Source: Phycisphaerales bacterium UBA7800
GTDB taxonomy: Bacteria > Planctomycetota > Phycisphaerae > Phycisphaerales > Phycisphaeraceae
DNA length: 64,000 nt
Assembly: GCA_002480565.1 (NCBI GenBank)
Contig: DLCK01000079.1
Coordinates: 1-64,000, forward strand
Direction: 5' to 3'
The position numbers and the translations under genes were made by a program. The notes beneath the pieces were generated by a model. It was not told where the DNA came from and did no database searches. It was given only the letters and a program-made list of their open reading frames with translations. Below, piece by piece: positions 34,597 through 44,485 of the stretch. The number at the start of each line of letters is the position of its first letter. Position 1 is the stretch's first letter.

Positions 34597-35239
34597 TCGC
34601 AACACGCTCTGGATGCCATTGCGTTCCAAGGTAAAACGTTCGACTTGGATCATCGATTGCTTCGATCAAGCCATCCGGCGACTTGGCAACCACCCGCATT
34701 GTTCCCGCGTCTTTGACGGCCTGCCGGTGATACGAGCAGACCATCGGTTCATCGCAAAGCATCTGCTCAAGCCATTTGCATGATGCCACGACATCAATAC
34801 TGTGCAAGCTGTCAGCTTGATGTAACTCTGGCTGATCCATCACATCCGGCAGGTACTGTTCCAATTTACCGCCGGCATGCAAGGCCATCATCTGCATCCC
34901 CAGACATACACCCAACACCGGTTTGGCCGAATACTGTTTAGCTAACACATCCAGCAGGGCGATCTCAAATGCCTGACGCTCGGGGGCAATAACGCGGGCT
35001 TTGGGATGCAGGTCTTCGCCAAACGGTCGGGTGTCCGGATCGTTGCCACCGGTGAAAATGAAGCCGTCACATCGCTGGGCATAATCATCCACCAACGCGA
35101 TTTCCTGTGGTAAATGCACCGGTAAGCCACCTGCTTCAGTCACTCGTTTGCTATAGGTCATCGCGGTGACGTACTTGTTGCTTGCCGTCGAATCATCAAC
35201 ATTATCAAGCACGATGCCAATGAGAGGTTTTCTGGTCAT
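34535..35239 (-). CDS. class I glutamine amidotransferase-like hydrolase (peptidase C26, PuuD-like)
   Basis: A 234-residue cytoplasmic enzyme with the glutamine amidotransferase fold: FIFTGGNDPDT, the nucleophile elbow GVCLGMQ with Cys112, CSYHRQAV, and the His209-Pro-Glu211 pair in WHPE. This layout is that of gamma-glutamyl-gamma-aminobutyrate hydrolases and other peptidase C26 proteins, which cleave gamma-glutamyl amide bonds. The substrate cannot be told without neighbours of a putrescine pathway, which are absent. It overlaps the end of lspA tail to tail by 62 bases. Repeat C lies upstream of its start. Confidence 0.85.
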   Translation of the reverse strand: MTRKPLIGIVLDNVDDSTASNKYVTAMTYSKRVTEAGGLPVHLPQEIALVDDYAQRCDGFIFTGGNDPDTRPFGEDLHPKARVIAPERQAFEIALLDVLAKQYSAKPVLGVCLGMQMMALHAGGKLEQYLPDVMDQPELHQADSLHSIDVVASCKWLEQMLCDEPMVCSYHRQAVKDAGTMRVVAKSPDGLIEAIDDPSRTFYLGTQWHPERVAISLKFWQAFVDACLPTAPKP

Positions 35240-35272
35240 TTGTACTTTCCAGCATGCTTATGTCCAAGACAT

Positions 35273-35373
35273 TTAACCACAGATAAACACAGATGGACAC
35301 AGATAAAGTCAGACAATTCAGATTCATTACGAAATTTAAAAATCTGTGTTTATCTGTGTCCATCTGTGGTTAA
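35273..35373. repeat. intergenic inverted repeat C (ACACAGAT type)
   Basis: Left arm 35273-35304 and right arm 35342-35373, 32 bases each: TTAACCACAGAT followed by two 10-base units NNACACAGAT. Linkers are AA then GG on the left; read from the outer end of the other arm on the complementary strand they are GG then AA. So, as in repeat B, the units are not in inverted order, and the only mismatches are the two linkers. It lies in the divergent space between the amidotransferase-like gene and thrC. Confidence 0.9.
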
Positions 35374-35393
35374 TTGCCTTTTTGCCTTGGCCT

Positions 35394-35421
35394 AATCCCT
35401 AATCCCTAATCCCCAATCCCT
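35394..35421. repeat. four tandem AATCCCT 7-mers
   Basis: AATCCCT, AATCCCT, AATCCCC and AATCCCT follow each other without gaps, 38 bases before the thrC start. Similar pieces (CTAATCCCTAATCAC) occur in the gap near 47255-47275. Confidence 0.8.
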
Positions 35422-35458
35422 GTTTTTGCTACAATGACCGACTCAACAGGAATCAATC

Positions 35459-36895
<1,437 letters not shown>

Positions 36896-36918
36896 ACATT
36901 CACCTAATTCAAACATTC

Positions 36919-36957
36919 ACAACGAGCAGAGTCTAACGGCAATGCTCGTTGTTTTTT
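36919..36957 (+). terminator. terminator after thrC
   Basis: ACAACGAGCA (36919-36928) pairs perfectly with TGCTCGTTGT (36943-36952) and is followed by a T run. Confidence 0.88.
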
Positions 36958-37050
36958 ATATGCATGTTCTTGCTGAATCGGCATGACAATACGCTATCAT
37001 GGAGACGTTCAAACGGACTCTTGGACGGTTACCATCTGCAAGGGATTTTC

Positions 37051-37989
37051 ATGACGATTAACAACCTCATACTCGCTGCTTGGGAAATTAATTGGGATAA
37101 GGTTAAGGGCTTCTGGGAGACCGAACTTTTCAGTATTGGGGACGCCAATACCAAAGTGACCGTCAGCCAACTTGTGATTACCGTTTTGATGCTCCTTGTG
37201 GGCTTGATGGTTATCAGTTTTCTAACCAAGTTGATTTTCAATGCCGTCGTCAAACGAAGTCGCATCAATGACCAGGCAGCGGTCGTGATCCAACGCCTCA
37301 CCTACTACATACTCTTGAGTTTGTTGGTGATCAGTTGTCTGCAAGTGGCAGGTATTCCGATTACTGCATTGACTGTCATCGGTGGTGCTTTGGCTATCGG
37401 TGTGGGTTTTGGTGCACAGAACATTGTCAATAATTTCATCTCCGGTTTGATCCTGCTCATTGAACGACCTATTCGCGTCAACGACATGATTGAAGTCGAC
37501 AGCCATTTGGGGAAGATCGCTGCCATCAATTCACGATGTACGCGTCTTCGCCGTGTCGATGGAATTGACGTGCTCATCCCCAACAGCACCTTGCTGGAAA
37601 ACAGTGTGATTAATTGGACACTGACCGATGATATTGTTCGCGGTGATGTGGAAGTGGGCATTGCCTATGGCTCGGACACTCAGTTGGCCCGACAGATTTT
37701 GCTGGAGATTACCGATGCCGAAGACCGTGTTATCAAGAACAATCCGATGCATGAAGTGAAAGTGTTCTTCAACTCCTTTGGCGATAATTCGCTGGTGTTT
37801 AATGTCTATTTCTGGATGCATGCCACCCAGGCAGGCCAGATTAAAGAGCTATGCAGCGATCTGCGATTTGAGATTGATAAACGGTATCGGGAAGCGAATA
37901 TCAGTATCGCCTTCCCGCAACGTGATGTGCATTTGGATACCCTTAAGCCGCTTGAAATCAAAATGGTTGAGTCGTCGCAGAATGGTTAA
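37051..37989 (+). CDS. MscS-family mechanosensitive channel
   Basis: A 312-residue small-conductance mechanosensitive channel. Membrane helices lie at about 33-55, 72-92 and 95-125; the pore helix ALTVIGGALAIGVGFGAQNIVNNFISGLIL has the Gly/Ala pattern of MscS. The beta domain follows (RPIRVNDMIEV, LGKIAAINSRCTRLRRVDG, VLIPNSTLLENSVINW) and then the C-terminal alpha/beta part. It opens under membrane tension. ATG 37051 has AAGGG 6 bases upstream; the longer frame from 36949 would overlap the thrC terminator. It stands 36 bases before corA and may be cotranscribed. Confidence 0.9.
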   Translation: MTINNLILAAWEINWDKVKGFWETELFSIGDANTKVTVSQLVITVLMLLVGLMVISFLTKLIFNAVVKRSRINDQAAVVIQRLTYYILLSLLVISCLQVAGIPITALTVIGGALAIGVGFGAQNIVNNFISGLILLIERPIRVNDMIEVDSHLGKIAAINSRCTRLRRVDGIDVLIPNSTLLENSVINWTLTDDIVRGDVEVGIAYGSDTQLARQILLEITDAEDRVIKNNPMHEVKVFFNSFGDNSLVFNVYFWMHATQAGQIKELCSDLRFEIDKRYREANISIAFPQRDVHLDTLKPLEIKMVESSQNG

Positions 37990-38025
37990 TCCAACCGGTT
38001 TCTTGAGCTCGTCAAGGAGATGAAT

Positions 38026-39240
38026 ATGTCAACACAGGAAGTCATCGGCCGGACGCTTAACCAGGCCAAAGGTATGGCCGGACAGGCGTTTAATCTGGCA
38101 GGGAATACGCTCGGTTTTGCAAGACGTCACCTGCTGACGCTGCCTCATATGCATGTGTCCAAATCACGGCCCGGATCTTCGCCTGGACTGACTCACGAAG
38201 ACCTGCAGAACATGCCCGTCGGCGATCAGAAAGTCTCCATCCATTGCATTGACTACTGCAAAGACTGGCAGCAGACACGTGAAATCGAATTGGACGACCT
38301 TGAAGCATTTCTCTCCAATTCGCGACCTGAGGGGACTACGGTTCGATGGATTAACATTGATGGGTTATCCAATCCGCGCGTCGTGCAGAAACTTGCCAGC
38401 AAATACAAACTGCATCCCTTGGCAGTTGAAGACGTCTTTCATGTTCCCCAACGTCCCAAGGTTGAAACCTACCCGCAAACCACTGATGTCTCAGCACGTT
38501 TATTTTTGGTCATGCAAATGTTGTATGTGGTCGATCGTCAACTGCACTGCGAACAGGTCAGTTTGTTTCTCGGGCATAATACGGTGTTGACCTTCCAACA
38601 GCAGCCGGGCGATATTTGGGATCCCATCCGCGAACGCATCAGCAACGACGGCTCACGTCTGCGAGTACAGGATGCGAGCTTTCTGGTCTATGCACTGCTC
38701 GATGCGGTGATCGACCACTGCTTCCCAATACTTGAAATGTTCAGTACACAGCTTGAAGAACTCGAAGAAAAGGTCATGGAGGATGCGGATAAACAGATCG
38801 TCAAAAAAATCTACCGCATCAAACGTGAGTTGATCATGGTCAACCGACAGGTCTGGCCGATGCGTGAAGTCTTGCGACAACTTCAACACGAAGACGTGAC
38901 ATCCGAACTGATGAGCGATATGACGCGGACCTATCTGCGCGATGTCTATGACCATGCGGTTCAAATTATCGAAATCGTCGAAACCTACCGCGATCTGGCA
39001 TCAGGCTTGGCAGACATGCACATGACCGTGGTGAGTAACCGCATGAACGAAGTGATGAAAGTCCTCACCATCTTCGCGAGCATCTTCATCCCCATCACCT
39101 TTATTGCCGGCGTCTATGGCATGAACTTCGACAACATCCCCGAACTACATTACAAGAACGGATACTTCGTGTTCTGGGGCATCATCATCACCGTGACCGT
39201 CAGTATGCTCGGTATGTTCAAATATAAAAAATGGCTGTAA
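38026..39240 (+). CDS. corA: CorA-type magnesium/cobalt transporter
   Basis: A 404-residue CorA protein. A long N-terminal cytoplasmic domain (VRWINIDGLSNPRVVQKLASK is typical) and a stalk helix rich in Glu and Arg lead to two C-terminal membrane helices. The signature GMN lies in VYGMNFDNIPEL after the first helix. CorA forms a pentamer and takes up Mg2+ or Co2+. ATG 38026 is preceded by AAGGAG with a 6-base spacer; ATG 38020 directly touches it and is less likely. The first 50 residues are not part of the usual family core. With the CorC-like pair at 11651 it makes three divalent-cation genes in the window. Confidence 0.92.
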   Translation: MSTQEVIGRTLNQAKGMAGQAFNLAGNTLGFARRHLLTLPHMHVSKSRPGSSPGLTHEDLQNMPVGDQKVSIHCIDYCKDWQQTREIELDDLEAFLSNSRPEGTTVRWINIDGLSNPRVVQKLASKYKLHPLAVEDVFHVPQRPKVETYPQTTDVSARLFLVMQMLYVVDRQLHCEQVSLFLGHNTVLTFQQQPGDIWDPIRERISNDGSRLRVQDASFLVYALLDAVIDHCFPILEMFSTQLEELEEKVMEDADKQIVKKIYRIKRELIMVNRQVWPMREVLRQLQHEDVTSELMSDMTRTYLRDVYDHAVQIIEIVETYRDLASGLADMHMTVVSNRMNEVMKVLTIFASIFIPITFIAGVYGMNFDNIPELHYKNGYFVFWGIIITVTVSMLGMFKYKKWL

Positions 39241-39280
39241 ATCAAGGCGCATCATGAGATCAGGTTATCGCAAGGCTTTT

Positions 39281-39348
39281 ACCACACAGACACAGAGTAA
39301 GAAGACAAGAACATATTGGTTCGATGCCTTTCTCTGTGTCTCTGTGGT
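39281..39348. repeat. intergenic inverted repeat D (CACAGAG type)
   Basis: Left arm 39281-39297 (ACCACACAGACACAGAG) and right arm 39332-39348 pair over 17 bases with one mismatch. It stands in the convergent gap between corA and the YifB-like gene, where it could also act as a bidirectional terminator, although no T run follows. Confidence 0.8.
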
Positions 39349-39370
39349 TCATCCAAACGAGTATGACTTC

Positions 39371-40891
39371 TCACCGCGCCCGATCCAACAGTCGGTATTG
39401 AATCGCTTCAGCGACATGTTGGATGGTGATTTCTTCACTGCCTTCGACATCGGCAATTGTTCGTGACACCCGGCGGATTTTGTCATACGCACGTGCAGAC
39501 AGATTCAACTCGTTCATCGCCTGACGGATCAACTCGGTGGTCGGGCCATCCATTGCTGCAATTGTATTGAGTTCACGACCACTGAGTGTGCTATTGGGTT
39601 TAAGGGGACCGCCATTGCGTTTGATTTGTTTTTGTCGTGCATTGACGATGGTGTTGCGCATGCTTTTGGAGTCGGTACCATCACGTTGGTTGGACAATTG
39701 CGTAAACGGAACCGGGGGGACTTCCACATGAATGTCAATGCGATCAATCAGCGGCCCGGAGAGCTTGGCTAAGTAACGATCCATTTCTCTTTGCGACACA
39801 TCATCCGTCGGTTTGTCGCCCTTGGGTGTCGGATTCATCGCAGCAACAAGCATGAACCGTGAAGGGAACGCGATGCTGCTATGGGATCGAGCGATGGTGA
39901 CTTTACCATCTTCCAGGGGCTGTCGCAGTGTCTCTAAAACCTGTCTTGGGAACTCGGGCGTTTCGTCGAGGAAGAGTATGCCATGATGTGCCAGACTCAC
40001 TTCGCCGGGGCGCGGGATGGTTCCTCCGCCGATCATGGCCACGCTGCTTGCCGTGTGATGTGGGCTGCGTACAGGCCGTTGGGTGAGAATGGGTTGACCT
40101 TTGGGGACCAGTCCGACACTTGAGTAAATGCGGGTGACATCCAGTGCTTCATCACGAGACAGGGGAGGCAGGACACCTGCCATCGCGCGAGCCATCATGG
40201 TTTTGCCCGAACCTGCTGGCCCGATCATCAAAATGTTATGCGCTCCCGCTGCTGCAACGAGCATCGCACGTTTGGCTGCTTCCTGTCCTTTGATATCCGC
40301 AAAGTCGATTGCAGTCTGCTCTTCAATGAGTAACCGTTCGACATCAATCTCACAGTGCGGTTCAAGCTCATGTGTTTCATTGAGAAAGCCGATCACGCTC
40401 GAAAGCGAGTCCGCAGGATAGACATTGATATCCCCGACGGCTGCGGCTTCGGATGCGTTATCCATTGGTACGACAACACCATCGAGCTTGAGTTGCTTAG
40501 CCAGTAACGCCAGATTAATCACGCCATTGATCGGACGCAGGCGACCGTCTAATGCCAATTCACCTGCAAAAAGCAGGCGTTTATGCGTTTGAGATTGAAT
40601 GACATTGGTTGCAAGCAATAAGCCAATGGCAATGGGCAGATCAAAAATCGGCCCTTCCTTGCGGATGTCCGCCGGTGCCAGATTCACCAGCAACCGACTC
40701 ATCGGGAAGGGAAAGCCGCTATTGGTAATCGCTGAACGAACCCGTTCAATGGACTCTTTGACCGCCGTGTCTGGCAGGCCGACGATGGTGGTCTTAGGCA
40801 ACCCCTTGTCAGCAATGTCGACTTCGACTTCACACGCTACAGGATCAATCCCCTGGAGCACAAAGCTATGGACCTGTGCAAGCATAGACAT
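39371..40891 (-). CDS. YifB/ComM-family AAA ATPase
   Basis: A 506-residue magnesium chelatase-like AAA+ ATPase. The N-terminal Lon-like domain (IVGLPDTAVKESIERVRSAI) is followed by the ATPase domain with Walker A GPAGSGKT, Walker B ILFLDETPEF and the family stretch SPHHTASSVAMIGGG. A C-terminal chelatase-type domain (LSARAYDKIRRVSRTIADVEG) ends the protein. In transformable bacteria the orthologue ComM is a helicase that helps integrate incoming DNA. ATG 40891 or 40885 are both possible; no clear ribosome site is seen. It is convergent with corA. Confidence 0.9.
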   Translation of the reverse strand: MSMLAQVHSFVLQGIDPVACEVEVDIADKGLPKTTIVGLPDTAVKESIERVRSAITNSGFPFPMSRLLVNLAPADIRKEGPIFDLPIAIGLLLATNVIQSQTHKRLLFAGELALDGRLRPINGVINLALLAKQLKLDGVVVPMDNASEAAAVGDINVYPADSLSSVIGFLNETHELEPHCEIDVERLLIEEQTAIDFADIKGQEAAKRAMLVAAAGAHNILMIGPAGSGKTMMARAMAGVLPPLSRDEALDVTRIYSSVGLVPKGQPILTQRPVRSPHHTASSVAMIGGGTIPRPGEVSLAHHGILFLDETPEFPRQVLETLRQPLEDGKVTIARSHSSIAFPSRFMLVAAMNPTPKGDKPTDDVSQREMDRYLAKLSGPLIDRIDIHVEVPPVPFTQLSNQRDGTDSKSMRNTIVNARQKQIKRNGGPLKPNSTLSGRELNTIAAMDGPTTELIRQAMNELNLSARAYDKIRRVSRTIADVEGSEEITIQHVAEAIQYRLLDRAR

Positions 40892-40974
40892 ATTTAACCA
40901 TGATGCACATCGTGACACAATTCCAGTCTCAGGATTCGAGATTGGTTATTGTTTTTCTGAGTTTGAATATCGGA

Positions 40975-41907
40975 TTACTTTGCAGAAGGAAGTGGTCGGT
41001 CTATGAGTACGTTTAATAAAAAATCATTGACTGATGGTGAGCCGGGGAAGATGTCAGGATGTTGACGCAGTTCCAGATAACAGGGGGCTCCGACTTGCAT
41101 CGCATGATTCATGAAATGGAATCCAAAGAGCGCGTGGTGGATACCTTCTTTTTGATCATCAAGTCGCTGGTGGTACCGCAGAAGCATGGGTGGGTCATCC
41201 TTGGTCAAATGCGTGACGGGTGAAAATTCCCGGTAAAGATCCGCTTTTGTGGCATAGTTGGCATCCATCTCTTTATTGCTTTTAAACCCACCAGCCTGGC
41301 GGATCATCATGTGCGATATGCCACGTTCACCTATCCACGCACGAATCGTTGCGGGTTCAATGGTGGTTTGTGCAACGCCAACCAGTGCACCGCAAAGCCG
41401 GGTGGATTCACGCAGCACGGGGTCCGTTGCATTGGGGTCCGCCAAGTCGTCATGGGTGGCTAACCACAAGCTGGTGCATCCACCTGCTGACCCGCCGGTG
41501 GCTGCGATGCGGGATTTATCGATGTTGAGTTGCTCAGCTTTGTAACGCAGAAATTGAATCGCGCGAGCAGCATCAAACACTGGTGCAGGGAGGATCGCCT
41601 CGGTGGTGAACCTGTAATTAATGAACGCTGCGGAGATGCCGTTTTGCTTGAGCATCGGCAACAAGCTGTTGCGATAAATATGCGCTTCTTTTTCCTTGTT
41701 GCCATGCAGCCAACCGCCGCCATGAATGAAGACCAGCACCGGTGTCGGTTTGTCGGAGTCTGCCTTGAAAAAGTCCAATACATGGCGTTCATGCGGCCCA
41801 TATGAGATGTCGGCATGGGTCGGTATCGGTTGATCCGCTGGAAGTTCTTTGGCGTTAACGACAGATGCGAGTAAGCACCCAAGCAGTAGGCAAAACGACA
41901 ATTTCAT
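40975..41907 (-). CDS. secreted alpha/beta-hydrolase, esterase-like
   Basis: A 310-residue enzyme with a signal peptide (about 1-19, ending VVNAK). The oxyanion motif HGGGW (62-66) and the nucleophile elbow GGSAGG with Ser140 define an alpha/beta-hydrolase of the acetylesterase/BD-FAE type. The Asp is probably in the LTKDDPPMLL stretch and the His in the last third. Such enzymes remove acetyl, feruloyl or similar groups from plant or algal polysaccharides, which would suit the GH10 and GH16 enzymes, though it is 13 kb away from them. ATG 41907 has AAAGGA 8 bases upstream. Confidence 0.85.
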   Translation of the reverse strand: MKLSFCLLLGCLLASVVNAKELPADQPIPTHADISYGPHERHVLDFFKADSDKPTPVLVFIHGGGWLHGNKEKEAHIYRNSLLPMLKQNGISAAFINYRFTTEAILPAPVFDAARAIQFLRYKAEQLNIDKSRIAATGGSAGGCTSLWLATHDDLADPNATDPVLRESTRLCGALVGVAQTTIEPATIRAWIGERGISHMMIRQAGGFKSNKEMDANYATKADLYREFSPVTHLTKDDPPMLLRYHQRLDDQKEGIHHALFGFHFMNHAMQVGAPCYLELRQHPDIFPGSPSVNDFLLNVLIDRPLPSAK

Positions 41908-42080
41908 GCGAGCTTCCTTTGGTGATTCGTATGATGTGAAAGACCTTATTTTACAGTTGAAATATCGTTATTGCAATGAGGCTGATTGGATACGTTTAAA
42001 ATAGAATATCAGTACATTGAACTGTGATATTTGATCTGGGATTTGGCGTTGGCCAAGTGTTAAATCAGGACAGAAAATTA

Positions 42081-44246
42081 CTACTTCTCTGTATTGATTT
42101 TTGGTTTGCTTAGCACTGGATAACCAGCCAACACCGGTAGAACAAAAAGCGCAGCAGCGGCGGCAATGATGGTTCCCAAGACCACCGCGATGCCAAAGCG
42201 TTGGGTTGGTGGGAAACTTGAGACAGCAAAAATACCAAAACCTGCCCCGACGACTATCGCGGAGTTGACGATTGATATCCACTGTTGGCTGCGCGCTTCG
42301 CACCATGCCTGCCAGCGATTGGTTTTCCAGTGCTCATTTTTACGTGCAGCAATGGTCAGATGAATCATCGCGTCCACTGCCATACCGATGCAGACGTTCG
42401 CTGCCGGTGCCGAGATGACATCCAGTGGAATCTTCAACCAGCCAATGAGTCCGAGGATGCCAGCAGGGACAATGCTTACGGCAATGACCATGCCAACAGT
42501 CGCACGGATATTGCGTGAAACAAACAGGGCAATGACCGCGAACAATCCGACAATCCCCAGCAGTCCTTGGATGAGGCTTTTTTCGACCAGTGCAGCCAAC
42601 TCACCTTGAAGGTAATAGAGTCCGCCCACCATGGAGACTTCAAAACCATTGGACTTGAGAGATTCTTTAAGTCGGTCAATGACTTCAAGTCGGACTTTTT
42701 CCCGATTCTGTTCGACCATTCGGATCATGAACAGGCCTTTGACTCGGTCTTCGGTAATGAAGCTTTTTGCGGTTCGGTCGTAGGATGGTTTTTCCAGAAT
42801 GTCCAGTAGCATTTCGAAGGGTAACAGGATTGCCAGCGGCGCCTTCTTGGCTTGTGCCATGAGGACAGGCAGGGAGATGATGGTTCCGACTGATGGGTCT
42901 TTTTCGAGTTGTTGTTGAGCGTCCCAGAGTTGTTCGTATGCCTGTTTATTATTTAGCAGGGAATCCGATTGTTTATCATCACCGGTGGGTTTACGTTGGA
43001 CGACAAATTTAAGTGGGCTTGAACCACCGTTGCGATCAATGTAACTGAGTCCATCGTGAAGGTTACTGCCTTCGTTGAAATAAGCCAGCAGGCTTGGGTC
43101 GGTATTGACCTGTTTGATGCCGATACCCAATCCAATTCCCAGCAGTATGAGTCCGACGGTGACAGGCCAAAGTGGTTTTTGAGTCCATTTAGCTTGCGTG
43201 TCGTTTTGGTTTTTTGGTTTGGGGTGTTTGTCGATCTGGTCGATCCAAGCCAGGAAGGGCGGGTAGAGCAGATAGGCACAGAACATGGCAGCGAATGTAC
43301 CGATGGTCCCGCCGATCCCCAGTTCACGTAGTGGTTTGGCTTGAACCATCATCAGACTTGCAAAGCCCAGGAGTGTGGTGAGCATGCACCAGCTTGATGC
43401 GGTGGCTGTTCGTTTCCATGCCTGCCATGTCATGCTCGAATCGTTATCGTCGGGCTGGCGTTTTTGCCAGTTACCTGTCATGAAAATGATATGGGATAAC
43501 GTGAGGACAAAGACAATGGTGGTCAGGTTCGCAGTGAGTAAGCCGATTTTCTGTCCCACGAGTTGTTGGATCAGCAAGGTTAGGATGACTGCTGATAAAC
43601 AGGCAGACATGGTGCCCAGAAGGATTCGCCAAGATTTAAAGAGGATTGCAATCATCAATCCAAAGAGGATGACCGCAGCAGAGGAGAACAACGCAAAATC
43701 ACGCACAAGGTTCCGACGGATCATCTCCACGATATAGGGAGGCCCGGAGATGCGCAGTTCAAATTCTCCTGAATCGGCATCAACCATGATCTTTTCGATT
43801 TTTGGGATCAGTGTTGCCGGATCATTTTCTTCAAGCATGATCAGAATATTGGTCGCTTTCCCTTCGTCAGCAATGAGCAGTCGATTCCACATCGGCCCAT
43901 TGACTGCTGCTTTGAGACTCTTGGGCCCATGGCTGATGCTTTTGACGCCAATGACCGGATCAAGTTCAAGCAGACGGTCGGAAAGTTTTTCGATGGAATT
44001 CATGTACCAGTCGGACTGAATTTCCGGGGACGTTGCGGTCATGATCAAAAACTGCTGAGACTTGAAAGTCTCTTCAATTTTTTGAGCCTGTTGGAATGCC
44101 GGGTTGTCGGTCGCAAAGAAAAAGTTTTGCCCGACTTGGGGCTTTAGGTCCACAAAACCAACCAGAATGCCAATTAAACCGACTGTGATGCCCACCATCA
44201 ACCAGTGCCATCGATTGGTCAAAAATTCAAACTTATTGGATTGCAT
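42081..44246 (-). CDS. RND-superfamily MMPL-type exporter
   Basis: A 721-residue inner-membrane protein of two similar halves, each one helix, a large periplasmic loop and a five-helix bundle. The bundles contain SSAAVILFGLMIAIL, LTTIVFVLTLSHIIFMTGNW in the first half and VCIGMAVDAMIHLTIAAR in the second. This is the layout of MMPL/RND transporters that move lipids or hydrophobic compounds by proton motive force. The substrate is unknown. The frame starts with TTG at 44249; ATG 44246 has GGAGG upstream. It is divergent from hslU, and a 14-bp palindrome lies in the gap. Confidence 0.85.
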   Translation of the reverse strand: MQSNKFEFLTNRWHWLMVGITVGLIGILVGFVDLKPQVGQNFFFATDNPAFQQAQKIEETFKSQQFLIMTATSPEIQSDWYMNSIEKLSDRLLELDPVIGVKSISHGPKSLKAAVNGPMWNRLLIADEGKATNILIMLEENDPATLIPKIEKIMVDADSGEFELRISGPPYIVEMIRRNLVRDFALFSSAAVILFGLMIAILFKSWRILLGTMSACLSAVILTLLIQQLVGQKIGLLTANLTTIVFVLTLSHIIFMTGNWQKRQPDDNDSSMTWQAWKRTATASSWCMLTTLLGFASLMMVQAKPLRELGIGGTIGTFAAMFCAYLLYPPFLAWIDQIDKHPKPKNQNDTQAKWTQKPLWPVTVGLILLGIGLGIGIKQVNTDPSLLAYFNEGSNLHDGLSYIDRNGGSSPLKFVVQRKPTGDDKQSDSLLNNKQAYEQLWDAQQQLEKDPSVGTIISLPVLMAQAKKAPLAILLPFEMLLDILEKPSYDRTAKSFITEDRVKGLFMIRMVEQNREKVRLEVIDRLKESLKSNGFEVSMVGGLYYLQGELAALVEKSLIQGLLGIVGLFAVIALFVSRNIRATVGMVIAVSIVPAGILGLIGWLKIPLDVISAPAANVCIGMAVDAMIHLTIAARKNEHWKTNRWQAWCEARSQQWISIVNSAIVVGAGFGIFAVSSFPPTQRFGIAVVLGTIIAAAAALFVLPVLAGYPVLSKPKINTEK

Positions 44247-44283
44247 CAATATTTCCTCCGGTGAAGTATGTTCACTACTGCGG

Positions 44284-44297
44284 TGAATAATTATTCA
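44284..44297. promoter_or_regulatory. 14-bp perfect palindrome in a divergent promoter region
   Basis: TGAATAATTATTCA is a perfect palindrome, 38 bases before the start of the RND exporter gene and 190 bases before hslU. A pair TTCAC/GTGAA overlaps it on the left. It could be the operator of a TetR- or MarR-type regulator controlling the exporter; no such regulator is adjacent. Confidence 0.35.
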
Positions 44298-44485
44298 ACG
44301 CAAGCCATATTGTGGACTTGGATCAAGCATGCGTAAGAATATTTTTACCATTGACAGTTGCCAAACACAAAGAAGTTATTTGTCCGATGCAGGTTGTGGA
44401 TGAGTTGTTACCATATCTGCTGATGCGCCCTGTTGGTTTGATGGGTGCAGATACCAACTTAAAATCATTGAGGCCCGCACAACCT

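Noticed and set aside
42005..42031. Inverted pair AATATCA...TGATATT before the RND exporter stop
   Set aside because: Short, AT-rich and in a gap between two genes of the same strand; not distinguishable from chance.
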